Assembly (NCBI GenBank): GCA_018433675.1
Contig: JAHDQS010000003.1
Coordinates: 32,493 to 96,492 of the forward strand
Direction of reading: 5' to 3'
DNA: 64,000 nucleotides
From: Clostridia bacterium
Lineage (GTDB): Bacteria > Bacillota > Peptococcia > DRI-13 > SM3-B62
Both the position numbers and the translations under genes were made by a program. Positions 45,245-53,253 of the stretch are shown one piece after another. Numbering within the stretch: the first letter of the stretch is position 1; the number at the start of each line of letters is the position of its first letter. Under the pieces are notes generated by a model. That model did not search any database. It was not told the DNA's origin and saw only the letters and a list, made by a program, of their open reading frames with translations.

Positions 45245-45925
45245 TTATCTTCGATAACTAATGACCTCCAACAAGGCCCCCTCCGCACTTTCGATATGCT
45301 CAGCGGCTCTTTTCCTTGCTAACTGTACATCTTTTTTTTCAATAGCATCGATAATGAGTCTGTGCTCGTCAAGGGCAAACTTCATTCTTCCCGGCACGGC
45401 CAAAGTGGTTGTTCTAAACCGTTGAACATGATCCCGCAAGTCCGTGATTATCGTCTGCAATCGTTCGTTCTTTGAGGCTGCATAAATAAGTCCGTGAAAC
45501 TCGGTATCTATCTCAATTGTTTTCAACAAATCACTACTTTCCCAATGTTTAGCTTCTTCGAGAAGGTTGCGTTCCATTGCTTCTATCTCCTCGGAGGTTG
45601 CCCTGGCCGCAGCCAATCCGGCCGCCAGCGCCTCAAGAGATTTTCTGATTTCAAAAACCTCATTGATATCCTTGATGGAGAGACCGGCAACAAAAGCCCC
45701 TTTTCGCGGCACTATTGCTACATATCCTTCGAGTTCCAGCTTTCTTATCGCTTCCCTGACAGGTGTGCGACTCACACCCATCTCGTCTGCCAACTCCGTT
45801 TCCAAAAGTCTCTCTCCATGTTTGAGCGTTTGATTGATAATCGCATCCCTCAAAGCCTCGTATACAATTTCACCTAACGGACGAAAACTATCAAGTTTTA
45901 TTCTTAATCCATGGTTGTCAGACAT
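45245..45925 (-). CDS. GntR family (FCD) transcriptional regulator
   Basis: A 226-residue FadR-type regulator: winged helix with MGVSRTPVREAIRKLELEGY, then an FCD domain (EIDTEFHGLIYAASKN; ALDEHRLIIDAIEK). It starts 35 bases after the cis-prenyltransferase-like gene and is probably co-transcribed with it. The GTATAC-type repeats upstream of the glutamate-synthase-like gene at 48.6 kb are a plausible target. Confidence 0.9.
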   Translation of the reverse strand: MSDNHGLRIKLDSFRPLGEIVYEALRDAIINQTLKHGERLLETELADEMGVSRTPVREAIRKLELEGYVAIVPRKGAFVAGLSIKDINEVFEIRKSLEALAAGLAAARATSEEIEAMERNLLEEAKHWESSDLLKTIEIDTEFHGLIYAASKNERLQTIITDLRDHVQRFRTTTLAVPGRMKFALDEHRLIIDAIEKKDVQLARKRAAEHIESAEGALLEVISYRR

Positions 45926-45960
45926 TTTTTATCGCCTCCCTCAAGCCACACGGACCAAAC

Positions 45961-46650
45961 CTATCCCCCCAATGTAACATCCTGCTCATCATACCAACTC
46001 AACGCTTCAAACAAATGCTTAGGTCTAAAATCAGGCCACATCTCATCCACTATATAAAAATCGGCATAAATCGATTGAACAGGCAAAAATCCACTTAGTC
46101 TTCTTCTCCCTCCCCAACGAACAATCAAGTCAAGGCGGGAAATTTCCCTGGAAGCTATCGTCTCCGCCAATCCTGCTTTGTTTTTAGCTTCCTTACCCGA
46201 GAGAATACTTATGGCACTTGCCAAATCCCATTGCCAGCCGTAATTGACTAAAAAGTTTACACGCATTAAACCCTTTCCAAAAACAGTCCTTTTTGTGAAC
46301 GGAAGTAACTCTTTAGGAAAAAGTCTCGAATTTGTGTTGCCAACTACCAGCAACTCCGCATCTTTTGCTGCTAGCATATCGACCGCCCTTACACACGCCC
46401 TTTGAAACTCTTTTCTCTGTTCAACGGGCCTTTTGGTGTTATCCTGGGTAAACCCGTAGAATGTCATCTCTTTAATACCTAATTCTAAACAGAGTTCATA
46501 CAACTCAAACCCGGGGTTAACACCAAAAGCGTAGCCATCCTTTTTTGCCATTCCCTGTTTCTCAGCCCACCTCCTGTTACCATCCGGTATAATACCCACA
46601 TGGGACGGCAACCTTTTATACAGTCCAATCCTTGATTTGGCAGTCTCCAT
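45961..46650 (-). CDS. cis-Prenyltransferase (undecaprenyl diphosphate synthase) family protein
   Basis: A 229-residue member of the UppS family, which extends allylic diphosphates with isopentenyl diphosphate. The N-terminal P-loop reads IIPDGNRRWA (the usual bacterial form is IMDGNGRWA). The late motif is RWGGRRRLSGFLPVQSIYAD, where housekeeping UppS has R-TGGE-R-SNF, and EMWPDFRP follows. These differences suggest a paralogue with a different product. It lies between a glutamate-synthase-like gene and a GntR gene, an unusual setting for cell-wall lipid synthesis. Confidence 0.85.
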   Translation of the reverse strand: METAKSRIGLYKRLPSHVGIIPDGNRRWAEKQGMAKKDGYAFGVNPGFELYELCLELGIKEMTFYGFTQDNTKRPVEQRKEFQRACVRAVDMLAAKDAELLVVGNTNSRLFPKELLPFTKRTVFGKGLMRVNFLVNYGWQWDLASAISILSGKEAKNKAGLAETIASREISRLDLIVRWGGRRRLSGFLPVQSIYADFYIVDEMWPDFRPKHLFEALSWYDEQDVTLGG

Positions 46651-46667
46651 ACACGTTTCCTTTCACA

Positions 46668-46679
46668 ATAAACGTTTAT
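46668..46679. promoter_or_regulatory. ATAAACGTTTAT palindrome
   Basis: A perfect 12-bp palindrome 17 bases upstream of the cis-prenyltransferase-like start codon. It could be an operator; no regulator is assigned. Confidence 0.35.
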
Positions 46680-46791
46680 GGTACTAGATTCGCCTTAATA
46701 CTTGCGATGTATTCACAGTCGGCCAAAAAAAGAGACACTGTAACTATTATTAAGAATACCAGGAAATGGCTCATCTTAAAAGTGTTTTTAT

Positions 46792-48432
46792 TTATGAAGT
46801 TAATATCCTCTTCGCAACTTCGTCTTTGACATCGGTAACAAAGGGTATCCCCGTTTCCCTTTCGGTTTCTCTGTTGCCTACATACAGATCTTCTCTGGAA
46901 AGTTCGGATAAAGAGAACTTTCTTGCCCCTGCCATCAACTGTTGCAATCCTGCCGCTAGCTTATCAGCCAGTGTCCAAAGGGCAATTGCTCCATACGGAA
47001 TGTTCTTCATTTCATTCGCTCCGATTTTCTTTTGTACGTCGTAGTAACCAATGAATATCTCCTCGGCGTTCTTGCCGAATTGGGCTACAGATTGAGGAAG
47101 CTTATCCCAGCTACCGTTCACCTCGGCCTTTCTCAAAGGATTTAAGACACCTTCAATATTCGAGCCAAGGAAAGCAGGAACCATCAATCCTCTTCCCATG
47201 CAGACCATCTTAACGTACGGCGCTCCCAAGGCTAACGCTTTAAAGATATGATCCTCACGTGCTAAACCACCGGCAAAGGCTAAATCAACAACCTTTTGCC
47301 CTTTGGCTGCCAATATTGAAGCATATTCATAGGCTTTTGCATGGAGAAGAATCGAAGGCACTCCCCAACTTTCCATCATGTTCCAGGGACTCATTCCTGT
47401 CCCGCCCCCCGAACCATCGATTGTCAAGAGATCAAGTTTGGCATCCGTGGCTAATTTGATAGCCATAGCCAGCCCTTCCATTCCATAAGAACCTGTTTTA
47501 AGCGTTATGCGCTTGTATCCAAGACTACGATAAGTATCCACGGCACTCATGAATTGCTCTCTCACTTGTTCTGCCGTCGAAAGATCCGAATAACCTAACC
47601 TGCTGTGTCGTGCAAAGGACTTAATGGAACCGTTTTTAAATGATTCCTGGACCTCCGGCTTAGTGGGATCGGGATCAACAATGTATCCCCTTTCTTTTAG
47701 AAATATCGCACGTTCAAGACTGTCTACCTGTATTTCGCCTCCGATGCATTTCGCTCCCTGCCCCCATTTGAGCTCGAGAACAACCTTATCACCGAACTTG
47801 TTTATGACGTATTCTGCAACTCCGTTACTTGTATCCTCGACATTCATTTGTACGATAATTGCGCCTTTCCCATCGTAATAGCGCAAGTATCCTTCAATCC
47901 TTCTGTCCAGTTCCGGTGAACTCTTCACTTTTCCATTTTCTATCACGGAATCCGGGTCAACCCCGACAACATTTTCTCCAATCACTATCGGGAACCCTAC
48001 TAATGCCGATCCAATAGACAGGGAATCCCAATACTTTGCGGCAATCATTGTCGAACCCAAGGCTCCCGTCAGAAACGGAAGGGTTGATTTTGTTTTGTAT
48101 TCGCCACCAAATTCCGTCTCTAAATTAACATTAGGAAACACACAACTATCAACTGAGGCTTTAACCCCTTCGGGCAAACCAACGCAACCATAATTCCCGC
48201 CATTAATGCGCACGGAGTTATATGAAACACCTAAGTGTGTTGTGTTTTTACTCCCGGCTGTAGTCATACCAAAATCTTTCGGGTACAGCATTTTCCTCCC
48301 TGCCATGCTCGAAAGAAACGTCTCGCAACGTCCTTGACAATCGGCTCTACACAGCGTACAAAGCCCGGATTCCGCAGGTTCACCCCTATTCACCGTTCCC
48401 AGAGCATCGTTTGTTTTTGACCATTGAATCAT
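46792..48432 (-). CDS. FMN-binding glutamate synthase-like protein
   Basis: A 546-residue protein resembling the FMN/Fe-S synthase domain of glutamate synthase (GltB central domain), without the glutaminase domain. The N-terminus has CTLCRADCQGRC, a cysteine cluster for an Fe-S centre. The TIM-barrel contains VVLELKWGQGAKCIGGEI, TIDGSGGGTGMSPW and GGLAREDHIFKALALGA, which are FMN-site signatures. Such stand-alone proteins are common in archaea and anaerobes. It could make glutamate with ammonia or another donor, or reduce a different substrate. It heads a possible operon with the UppS-like and GntR genes. Confidence 0.88.
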   Translation of the reverse strand: MIQWSKTNDALGTVNRGEPAESGLCTLCRADCQGRCETFLSSMAGRKMLYPKDFGMTTAGSKNTTHLGVSYNSVRINGGNYGCVGLPEGVKASVDSCVFPNVNLETEFGGEYKTKSTLPFLTGALGSTMIAAKYWDSLSIGSALVGFPIVIGENVVGVDPDSVIENGKVKSSPELDRRIEGYLRYYDGKGAIIVQMNVEDTSNGVAEYVINKFGDKVVLELKWGQGAKCIGGEIQVDSLERAIFLKERGYIVDPDPTKPEVQESFKNGSIKSFARHSRLGYSDLSTAEQVREQFMSAVDTYRSLGYKRITLKTGSYGMEGLAMAIKLATDAKLDLLTIDGSGGGTGMSPWNMMESWGVPSILLHAKAYEYASILAAKGQKVVDLAFAGGLAREDHIFKALALGAPYVKMVCMGRGLMVPAFLGSNIEGVLNPLRKAEVNGSWDKLPQSVAQFGKNAEEIFIGYYDVQKKIGANEMKNIPYGAIALWTLADKLAAGLQQLMAGARKFSLSELSREDLYVGNRETERETGIPFVTDVKDEVAKRILTS

Positions 48433-48595
48433 TGACCCTCACTCCTCCTACAAATCAAGTGGCTGAATTTCCAAGTTTCAGTATTATCTTTCTATGAGAA
48501 ATCAGCTCTTTTACTCCACTGAATAAATGCAATGTTTATCTGTGTTGACATAATATTAATATATCAGACTGTTGAAGTACAGCGTTTTGAAACAA

Positions 48596-48626
48596 GTATA
48601 CAGTATAACAGCAATGTATACAGTAT
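48596..48626. promoter_or_regulatory. Paired GTATACAGTAT repeats upstream of the glutamate-synthase-like gene
   Basis: Identical 11-mers at 48596-48606 and 48616-48626, exactly 20 bases (two helical turns) apart. The GTATAC core fits FCD-type GntR operators. They lie 160-190 bases before the start codon. Confidence 0.6.
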
Positions 48627-48673
48627 TTAGTACACATTAGGGCTGATCATATATAACAGTTCTTTGTATGATA

Positions 48674-48695
48674 CAAAAAAACCGCACCCACGGTT
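48674..48695 (-). terminator. Probable terminator of the DUF5320 gene
   Basis: On the minus strand AACCG-TGGGTG-CGGTT is followed by seven T. The stem is only five base pairs, so strength is moderate. The rest of the 340-base gap (48433-48772) holds the paired repeats and promoter sequence of the neighbouring gene. Confidence 0.55.
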
Positions 48696-48772
48696 CGCTC
48701 ATCGACGACAAACCACAGATGCAGTATAATAATTAAAGAAAATATTTCAATTTAACCCATGCTTACCCTCAC

Positions 48773-49126
48773 TTATTCCCCGGTCTTACCACTATCAGCA
48801 TCTTTCTTTCCCTGCAGCTCAGACAGACCATTTTTAATAGAGGCCAATTCTTCTTCTAAATAAGCTGCTCTGTCTTCTAAATAGGCCCTTTCGGCCTCCA
48901 AAGAAGGCACGGGCTGCGAATAACCGTAACCCCAGTATCCCATACCGCGGCCGAAGCCGAAACCCCGGCCTCTTCCAAAACCCAGGCCAAAACCCCTTCC
49001 AGATCCTCTGCCCAAGCCAATTCCTCTGCCGTAACCAACACCCCTATAAGACGTGTTACAATATCCCAGTCCTCTACCCGTCATTGGTCCTTGACCCACC
49101 GGTCCACTACCGTCAAATCCTGGCAT
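48773..49126 (-). CDS. DUF5320 glycine/arginine-rich small protein
   Basis: A 117-residue protein. It begins MPGFDGSGPVGQGPMTGRG, the hallmark of DUF5320, continues with a low-complexity Gly/Arg/Phe/Tyr tract with repeated GRG and GFG units (residues 25-68), and ends in a coiled coil (EAERAYLEDRAAYLEEELASI). Members regularly accompany NifX-like and Mrp/MinD-type ferredoxin ATPases in anaerobes, as here. No reaction is known. AAAGGGGGAT precedes the ATG at 49126. Confidence 0.88.
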   Translation of the reverse strand: MPGFDGSGPVGQGPMTGRGLGYCNTSYRGVGYGRGIGLGRGSGRGFGLGFGRGRGFGFGRGMGYWGYGYSQPVPSLEAERAYLEDRAAYLEEELASIKNGLSELQGKKDADSGKTGE

Positions 49127-49172
49127 GATATATCCCCCTTTCAAAATTTTAATTTTTTTCCGCGCGCTTATG

Positions 49173-49216
49173 GACATATGCCCAATACTATGTTATATTA
49201 ATTTTGAGCATATGTC
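49173..49216. promoter_or_regulatory. Inverted repeat in the DUF5320/nifX divergent promoter
   Basis: GACATATGC (49173-49181) and GCATATGTC (49208-49216) form a perfect 9-bp inverted repeat separated by 26 bases. The right copy overlaps a TTGACA box on the minus strand. It is placed to control both directions. Confidence 0.55.
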
Positions 49217-49259
49217 AATTATGAGATTAATTTATTCCTTAAAGGAGGAACCTAAAGTT

Positions 49260-49622
49260 ATGAAAATCGCCATCAGTTCAAAAGGCAACACCTTAGAAAG
49301 CGCCACAGATCCACGTTTCGGTCGTGCACAACAGTTTATTATTTACGACCTTGATAACGGGACACACTCAACCTTTAATAACACCCAAAACCTTACTTCA
49401 TCACACGGAGCAGGTATTCAGACTGCCCAAAACATTATCAATGCCGGTGCCGACCTTGTCATTACAGGTAACGTCGGACCAAATGCCTTTAATGTGCTGA
49501 ATTCTGCCGGGGTCAAGATCTACTTAACAAGTGGTTTGACAGTGCAAGAGGCAATCGAAAAATATAAAAAAGGAGAACTGGAAAACGTTTCTTCAAACAC
49601 CGTTGAAGGACATTGGGTATAA
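49260..49622 (+). CDS. NifX/dinitrogenase iron-molybdenum cofactor family protein
   Basis: A 120-residue NifB/NifX-type cofactor-binding protein. Family features: MKIAISSKGNTLES, DPRFGRAQQFIIYDL, and SHGAGIQTAQNIINAGADLVITG. Such proteins bind Fe-S or Mo/Fe cofactors; no nitrogenase genes are near, so it is one of the orphan relatives. AAAGGAGG precedes the ATG at 49260. It begins the four-gene rightward operon. Confidence 0.9.
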   Translation: MKIAISSKGNTLESATDPRFGRAQQFIIYDLDNGTHSTFNNTQNLTSSHGAGIQTAQNIINAGADLVITGNVGPNAFNVLNSAGVKIYLTSGLTVQEAIEKYKKGELENVSSNTVEGHWV

Positions 49623-49639
49623 ACGGAAGGAGAGCAAAG

Positions 49640-50494
49640 ATGCGAATTGCAATTGCCAGCGGAAAAGGCGGGACCGGAAAAACAACGGTAGCAACCAATC
49701 TAGCTTTTTATCTTAAACATTTCGATAACACCGACGTTACACTTATTGATTGTGATGTCGAAGAACCTAACAGCCATATTTTCCTCCGGCCGGATTGCCA
49801 AGAACCAAAGGTTATTACCGTTCCCGTCCCTGTAGTTCAGGAGGATTTGTGTACGGCCTGCGGTAAGTGTGCTGAGATATGTCAATTTAATGCTATTGCC
49901 TGCGTTAAAGAAAAGGTTCTTATCTTCCCTGAGCTCTGCCATGGCTGCGGAGGCTGTTTACTCGTTTGCCCCACAGGAGCCATAACAGAAAAGCAAAGGG
50001 AAATAGGAGTCGTCGAAAACGGCAAAGGAAAAGAGATTAAACTCGTGTATGGCCGGCTTCATGTAGGCGAAGCCATGTCTCCGCCCTTAATAAGGGCGGC
50101 AAAGGAGTTCTCTCCTGTTACTGCTGATGAAATTCAATTAATTGATTGTCCTCCGGGCACTTCTTGTCCTGTGATTACAGCTGTTAGCGAAAGTGACTTC
50201 GTTTTATTAGTAACCGAGCCTACGCCTTTTGGTTTAAACGACCTTAAACTCGCCGTAGAAATGGTCCGTATTCTTGACATTCCTTTTGCGGTTGGCATTA
50301 ATCGGTCCACCGCTGATAACAATATAGTTCAAGATTACTGCCGAACTGAAGGCATCCCCGTTATTTTAAATATACCCCATGACCGCAGAATTGCCGAGGC
50401 ATATTCCACGGGTAAATTGATTCTTGAAAGCCTGCCGGAATACCATGAACAATTTTCTCAGGTGCTAGGGTATATCAAGGGGGTGCTGTCATGA
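49640..50494 (+). CDS. MinD/Mrp-type ATPase with inserted two-cluster ferredoxin (1)
   Basis: A 284-residue P-loop ATPase. The deviant Walker A is SGKGGTGKTT. A ferredoxin insertion at residues 70-115 carries CTACGKCAEICQ and CHGCGGCLLVCP. The switch/Walker B-like segment is QLIDCPPGTSCPV. These proteins probably transfer Fe-S or other metal clusters with ATP hydrolysis, in the way Mrp/Nbp35 do. It overlaps the second ATPase by four bases; the two likely form a heterodimer. Confidence 0.92.
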   Translation: MRIAIASGKGGTGKTTVATNLAFYLKHFDNTDVTLIDCDVEEPNSHIFLRPDCQEPKVITVPVPVVQEDLCTACGKCAEICQFNAIACVKEKVLIFPELCHGCGGCLLVCPTGAITEKQREIGVVENGKGKEIKLVYGRLHVGEAMSPPLIRAAKEFSPVTADEIQLIDCPPGTSCPVITAVSESDFVLLVTEPTPFGLNDLKLAVEMVRILDIPFAVGINRSTADNNIVQDYCRTEGIPVILNIPHDRRIAEAYSTGKLILESLPEYHEQFSQVLGYIKGVLS

Positions 50495-51369
50495 TAAAAG
50501 AATTGGTTGTAATCAGCGGTAAGGGAGGAACAGGTAAGACAAGCATTGTCGCTGCCCTGGCAAACCTTTTAAATAATAAAGTTTTAGCCGACTGTGACGT
50601 AGATGCTGCCGACCTCCACCTAGTATTGAATCCAACGCTCACTGAACAAGAGGAATTCTGGAGCGGAAAATCCGCAAGTATCAATAGTGACAAATGTACC
50701 CGTTGTGGCAAATGTTTGGAACTCTGCCGTTACGGGGCAATCTCAAAGAACTTTGTTATCGATAAGGTTGCCTGTGAAGGATGTGGGGTTTGCTACTACT
50801 TTTGCCCCGCCGAGGCCATCGACTTTACGGAAAACATGTGTGGACATATGTATGTTTCTACAACTTCCCAAGGTCCCATGGTCCATGCCAGACTGGGTAT
50901 TGCCGAAGAAAACTCCGGCAAGCTGGTTACCATGGTAAGAAACAAAGCCAGAGAGATCGCAGAAGAAAAAGGCCTTGACACCATCTTGATTGATGGTCCT
51001 CCCGGTATTGGCTGCCCTGTAATAGCCTCAATTACAGGTGCTAACTTCGTTATTGCAATCACAGAGCCAACTCTTTCAGGCATACATGACCTGGAAAGGG
51101 TTGCCGGTCTGGCAAAGCATTTTGACATCCCACTCAGTGTTATTATTAATAAGTCAGACATCAATAAAGAAATGTCTCAACATATTAAGGATAAGTGCAA
51201 TGAAATGAAGATAAATGTCCTCGGGGAAATACCGTATGATGAGGCAATCACCAAGGCACAGATTCAAGGGCTTGACCTTATCCGGTACAATTCTGCTTCT
51301 CCAGCAGCCGAAGTATTAAAAAACATTGCCTCTGATATTAAAGATTTACTGCCTTTCTTAAAAGAATAA
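50491..51369 (+). CDS. MinD/Mrp-type ATPase with inserted two-cluster ferredoxin (2)
   Basis: A 292-residue paralogue of the preceding gene. Walker A is SGKGGTGKTS, cluster motifs are CTRCGKCLELCR and CEGCGVCYYFCP, and LIDGPPGIGCPV is the switch II region. Paired genes of this kind are widespread in anaerobes and lie with NifX-like and DUF5320 genes. AAGGGGGTG precedes the start, which overlaps the first gene. Confidence 0.92.
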   Translation: MIKELVVISGKGGTGKTSIVAALANLLNNKVLADCDVDAADLHLVLNPTLTEQEEFWSGKSASINSDKCTRCGKCLELCRYGAISKNFVIDKVACEGCGVCYYFCPAEAIDFTENMCGHMYVSTTSQGPMVHARLGIAEENSGKLVTMVRNKAREIAEEKGLDTILIDGPPGIGCPVIASITGANFVIAITEPTLSGIHDLERVAGLAKHFDIPLSVIINKSDINKEMSQHIKDKCNEMKINVLGEIPYDEAITKAQIQGLDLIRYNSASPAAEVLKNIASDIKDLLPFLKE

Positions 51370-51424
51370 ATCGTGTTACTATATAATATATCCCAAGTTG
51401 TTGTTAACAAAAGGAGCGAAAAAC

Positions 51425-51763
51425 ATGAGAATAGCCACACCTATCGCACAAAACCAATTGTGCATGCATTTTGGACACTGTGAGGTTTTTGGATTTTTTG
51501 ATGTTGACGAAAAGGAAAAGAAAATTATTAAAAAAGAACTCCTTACCCCTCCGCCTCATGAACCCGGAGTACTGCCCTCCTGGATAAAAAGCCAGGGTGC
51601 GGACTTGGTTATCACAGGGGGAATGGGTTCCCGTGCCCAAAACCTTTTTAATGCCGCAGGGGTCAAAGTACTGACCGGAGCGCCCTCCGGTGACCCTGAG
51701 GAGATAGTCTTAAGCTATCTTAACGATAGCCTGCAGGCCGGCGCAAATGTCTGTGACCATTGA
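51425..51763 (+). CDS. NifX-like cofactor-binding protein (2)
   Basis: A 112-residue second NifX-type protein: MRIATPIAQNQLCMHFGHCEVFGFFDV, with metal-ligand type C-x2-H-x2-G-H-C, then GADLVITGGMGSRAQNLFNAAGVKV. It differs from the first in keeping the Cys/His-rich start, so the two may hold different clusters. AAAGGAGCG precedes the ATG at 51425. It is the last gene of the operon, about 100 bases before a strong terminator. Confidence 0.88.
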   Translation: MRIATPIAQNQLCMHFGHCEVFGFFDVDEKEKKIIKKELLTPPPHEPGVLPSWIKSQGADLVITGGMGSRAQNLFNAAGVKVLTGAPSGDPEEIVLSYLNDSLQAGANVCDH

Positions 51764-51870
51764 GATAGACTAATAAAAGTCTGGATAATCGAAATTAAAA
51801 AGAGATGCGACAAAAGGCACGGTTTAATAGGGAAACTTATTGAACCATACCCCAAACCGATACGAAATTA

Positions 51871-51911
51871 CAAGAGCGGCACTATCGAATGATAGTGCCG
51901 CTCTTGTTTTG
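51871..51911 (+). terminator. Strong terminator at the defence-island edge
   Basis: A 16-bp perfect stem, CAAGAGCGGCACTATC with GATAGTGCCGCTCTTG, loop GAAT, then TTTT. Its symmetry suits it to end both the NifX/ATPase operon and the converging defence operon. Confidence 0.93.
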
Positions 51912-51941
51912 GTGAGAATTCACTTTTACTATTAAGCCATT

Positions 51942-53207
51942 TCAGTCCACTTGCATAGTGAACATCTCAAAAAACAAATCCCTGAATGGCTCATCAAGAG
52001 TAGCGCACACAAGTTTACTCCAAGTTTCTATTTCAATAGTATCACTTTCGACACACCAGATTTTATAATGCTCGTCGCCATATTTATCGATAGGCACCTC
52101 TGTGTCTGTTACCGCATCTTTATATTTTTTCCCAAAAGTTTCTTGCGAGTATTGATTTACGGAAAAATCAATGTGGTTAAAGACCTTTTCGTCCGGATAG
52201 TATTGGGCGTGGATATAATTAGTGATTACAAAGGAATCCGTGGCTCTCTCCGGATTCCATAATTCTTCAACCTCTATATGATAAAAGCTTCTGTCATTCC
52301 GGTCTGTGTCAGGCTTTATTATCATAAGAACCTTGTCGAAGCGCTCAGGGTTAATATGAACGATAACTTCTTTTTTCCGAACCATTTTCTCTATGTCTGC
52401 AAAGCTCACTGTGATTCCGCGGAATTTCTGGGAATCCATGGTAGCAGTACTTATCAGTTTATCAGCCGGAACTGTCACTTTTTCATCACACCTAAAAAAC
52501 AGGTTCCTTCCTGGTATTTCCTCGTTGATGATTCTAATTGTATACGGTGCTTCGTCTAAGGGAGCGCCTATGGTTGTGTCAAAGAAGATATTGTAGAGGT
52601 AATACCGTTTATCAATGATAAATCCTTGCCGCAAGAATTCAGCTTCTTTTATGGGGCTTAATCCATATTTGTTGTGCGGTACTCTCAATTCTTCATGGCT
52701 GCAAATTTCAGGGATCCCATCTATCTCAATCATCTTGCTTTTTATCAAAAAACAAATCAGTGCATATACCAGCAGCTTGTGGTCGAACTCAAAATAGTCC
52801 TGAAATCTCAGCTTTGATGATATTACCGACCAGAGTATTGGCGCACCATTATTGATTTCCTCATATTCCTTTTTTGGCTTTAGTAATCGGAAACCTACAT
52901 ACCAAAAGTTATCATCATCAAAGCAAAGCCAGCACAATTCTTCTACGTCTATATCGCATTTCAGATATTCCTCATAAGCTTCTTCTACCAGTGCTGATAG
53001 AAAGAATGGGATATCTTCCGGCCTTTGAGTAAAGATTCGACACGTATCAGCAGTATAATGTTTCAGAAATGTGTTAGGGTAAAATATACGCATTACCCCG
53101 CCGTGTGGCGTTTTTTTCATACTTCTAAGATAATAGTTGGCTTCCCAAAACAGAGTGGAAGCTACTATTTTGTCTATGAAATATGCCAAGTCTTTTTTTG
53201 TATTCAA
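51942..53207 (-). CDS. Uncharacterised 421-residue protein, last gene of the defence operon
   Basis: I do not recognise this protein. It is soluble, acidic and aromatic-rich, with no P-loop, no zinc cluster and no obvious nuclease motif. A segment EELCWLCFDDDNFWYVGFRLL near residue 90 and WCVESDTIEIETW near 390 are Trp/Asp-rich. The open frame begins with TTG at 53207, with GGGGAG 11 bases upstream and an in-frame stop nine codons before; an ATG at 53120 is a possible alternative. It starts 47 bases after the hsdR stop on the same strand, so it is probably co-expressed with the type I system. It may be an accessory defence component, which is inference. Confidence 0.7.
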   Translation of the reverse strand: MNTKKDLAYFIDKIVASTLFWEANYYLRSMKKTPHGGVMRIFYPNTFLKHYTADTCRIFTQRPEDIPFFLSALVEEAYEEYLKCDIDVEELCWLCFDDDNFWYVGFRLLKPKKEYEEINNGAPILWSVISSKLRFQDYFEFDHKLLVYALICFLIKSKMIEIDGIPEICSHEELRVPHNKYGLSPIKEAEFLRQGFIIDKRYYLYNIFFDTTIGAPLDEAPYTIRIINEEIPGRNLFFRCDEKVTVPADKLISTATMDSQKFRGITVSFADIEKMVRKKEVIVHINPERFDKVLMIIKPDTDRNDRSFYHIEVEELWNPERATDSFVITNYIHAQYYPDEKVFNHIDFSVNQYSQETFGKKYKDAVTDTEVPIDKYGDEHYKIWCVESDTIEIETWSKLVCATLDEPFRDLFFEMFTMQVD

Positions 53208-53253
53208 GTATTTGTATTCTCCCCAGTCTGTTCAATACTCTTTTGAGAACAAA

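Noticed and set aside
51764..51870. Possible attachment site or island boundary repeat beside the defence operon
   Set aside because: There is a small hairpin (GGTTTAATA with TATTGAACC, 51821-51846), but I found no matching direct repeat near 62.7-63.0 kb to support integration at this point.
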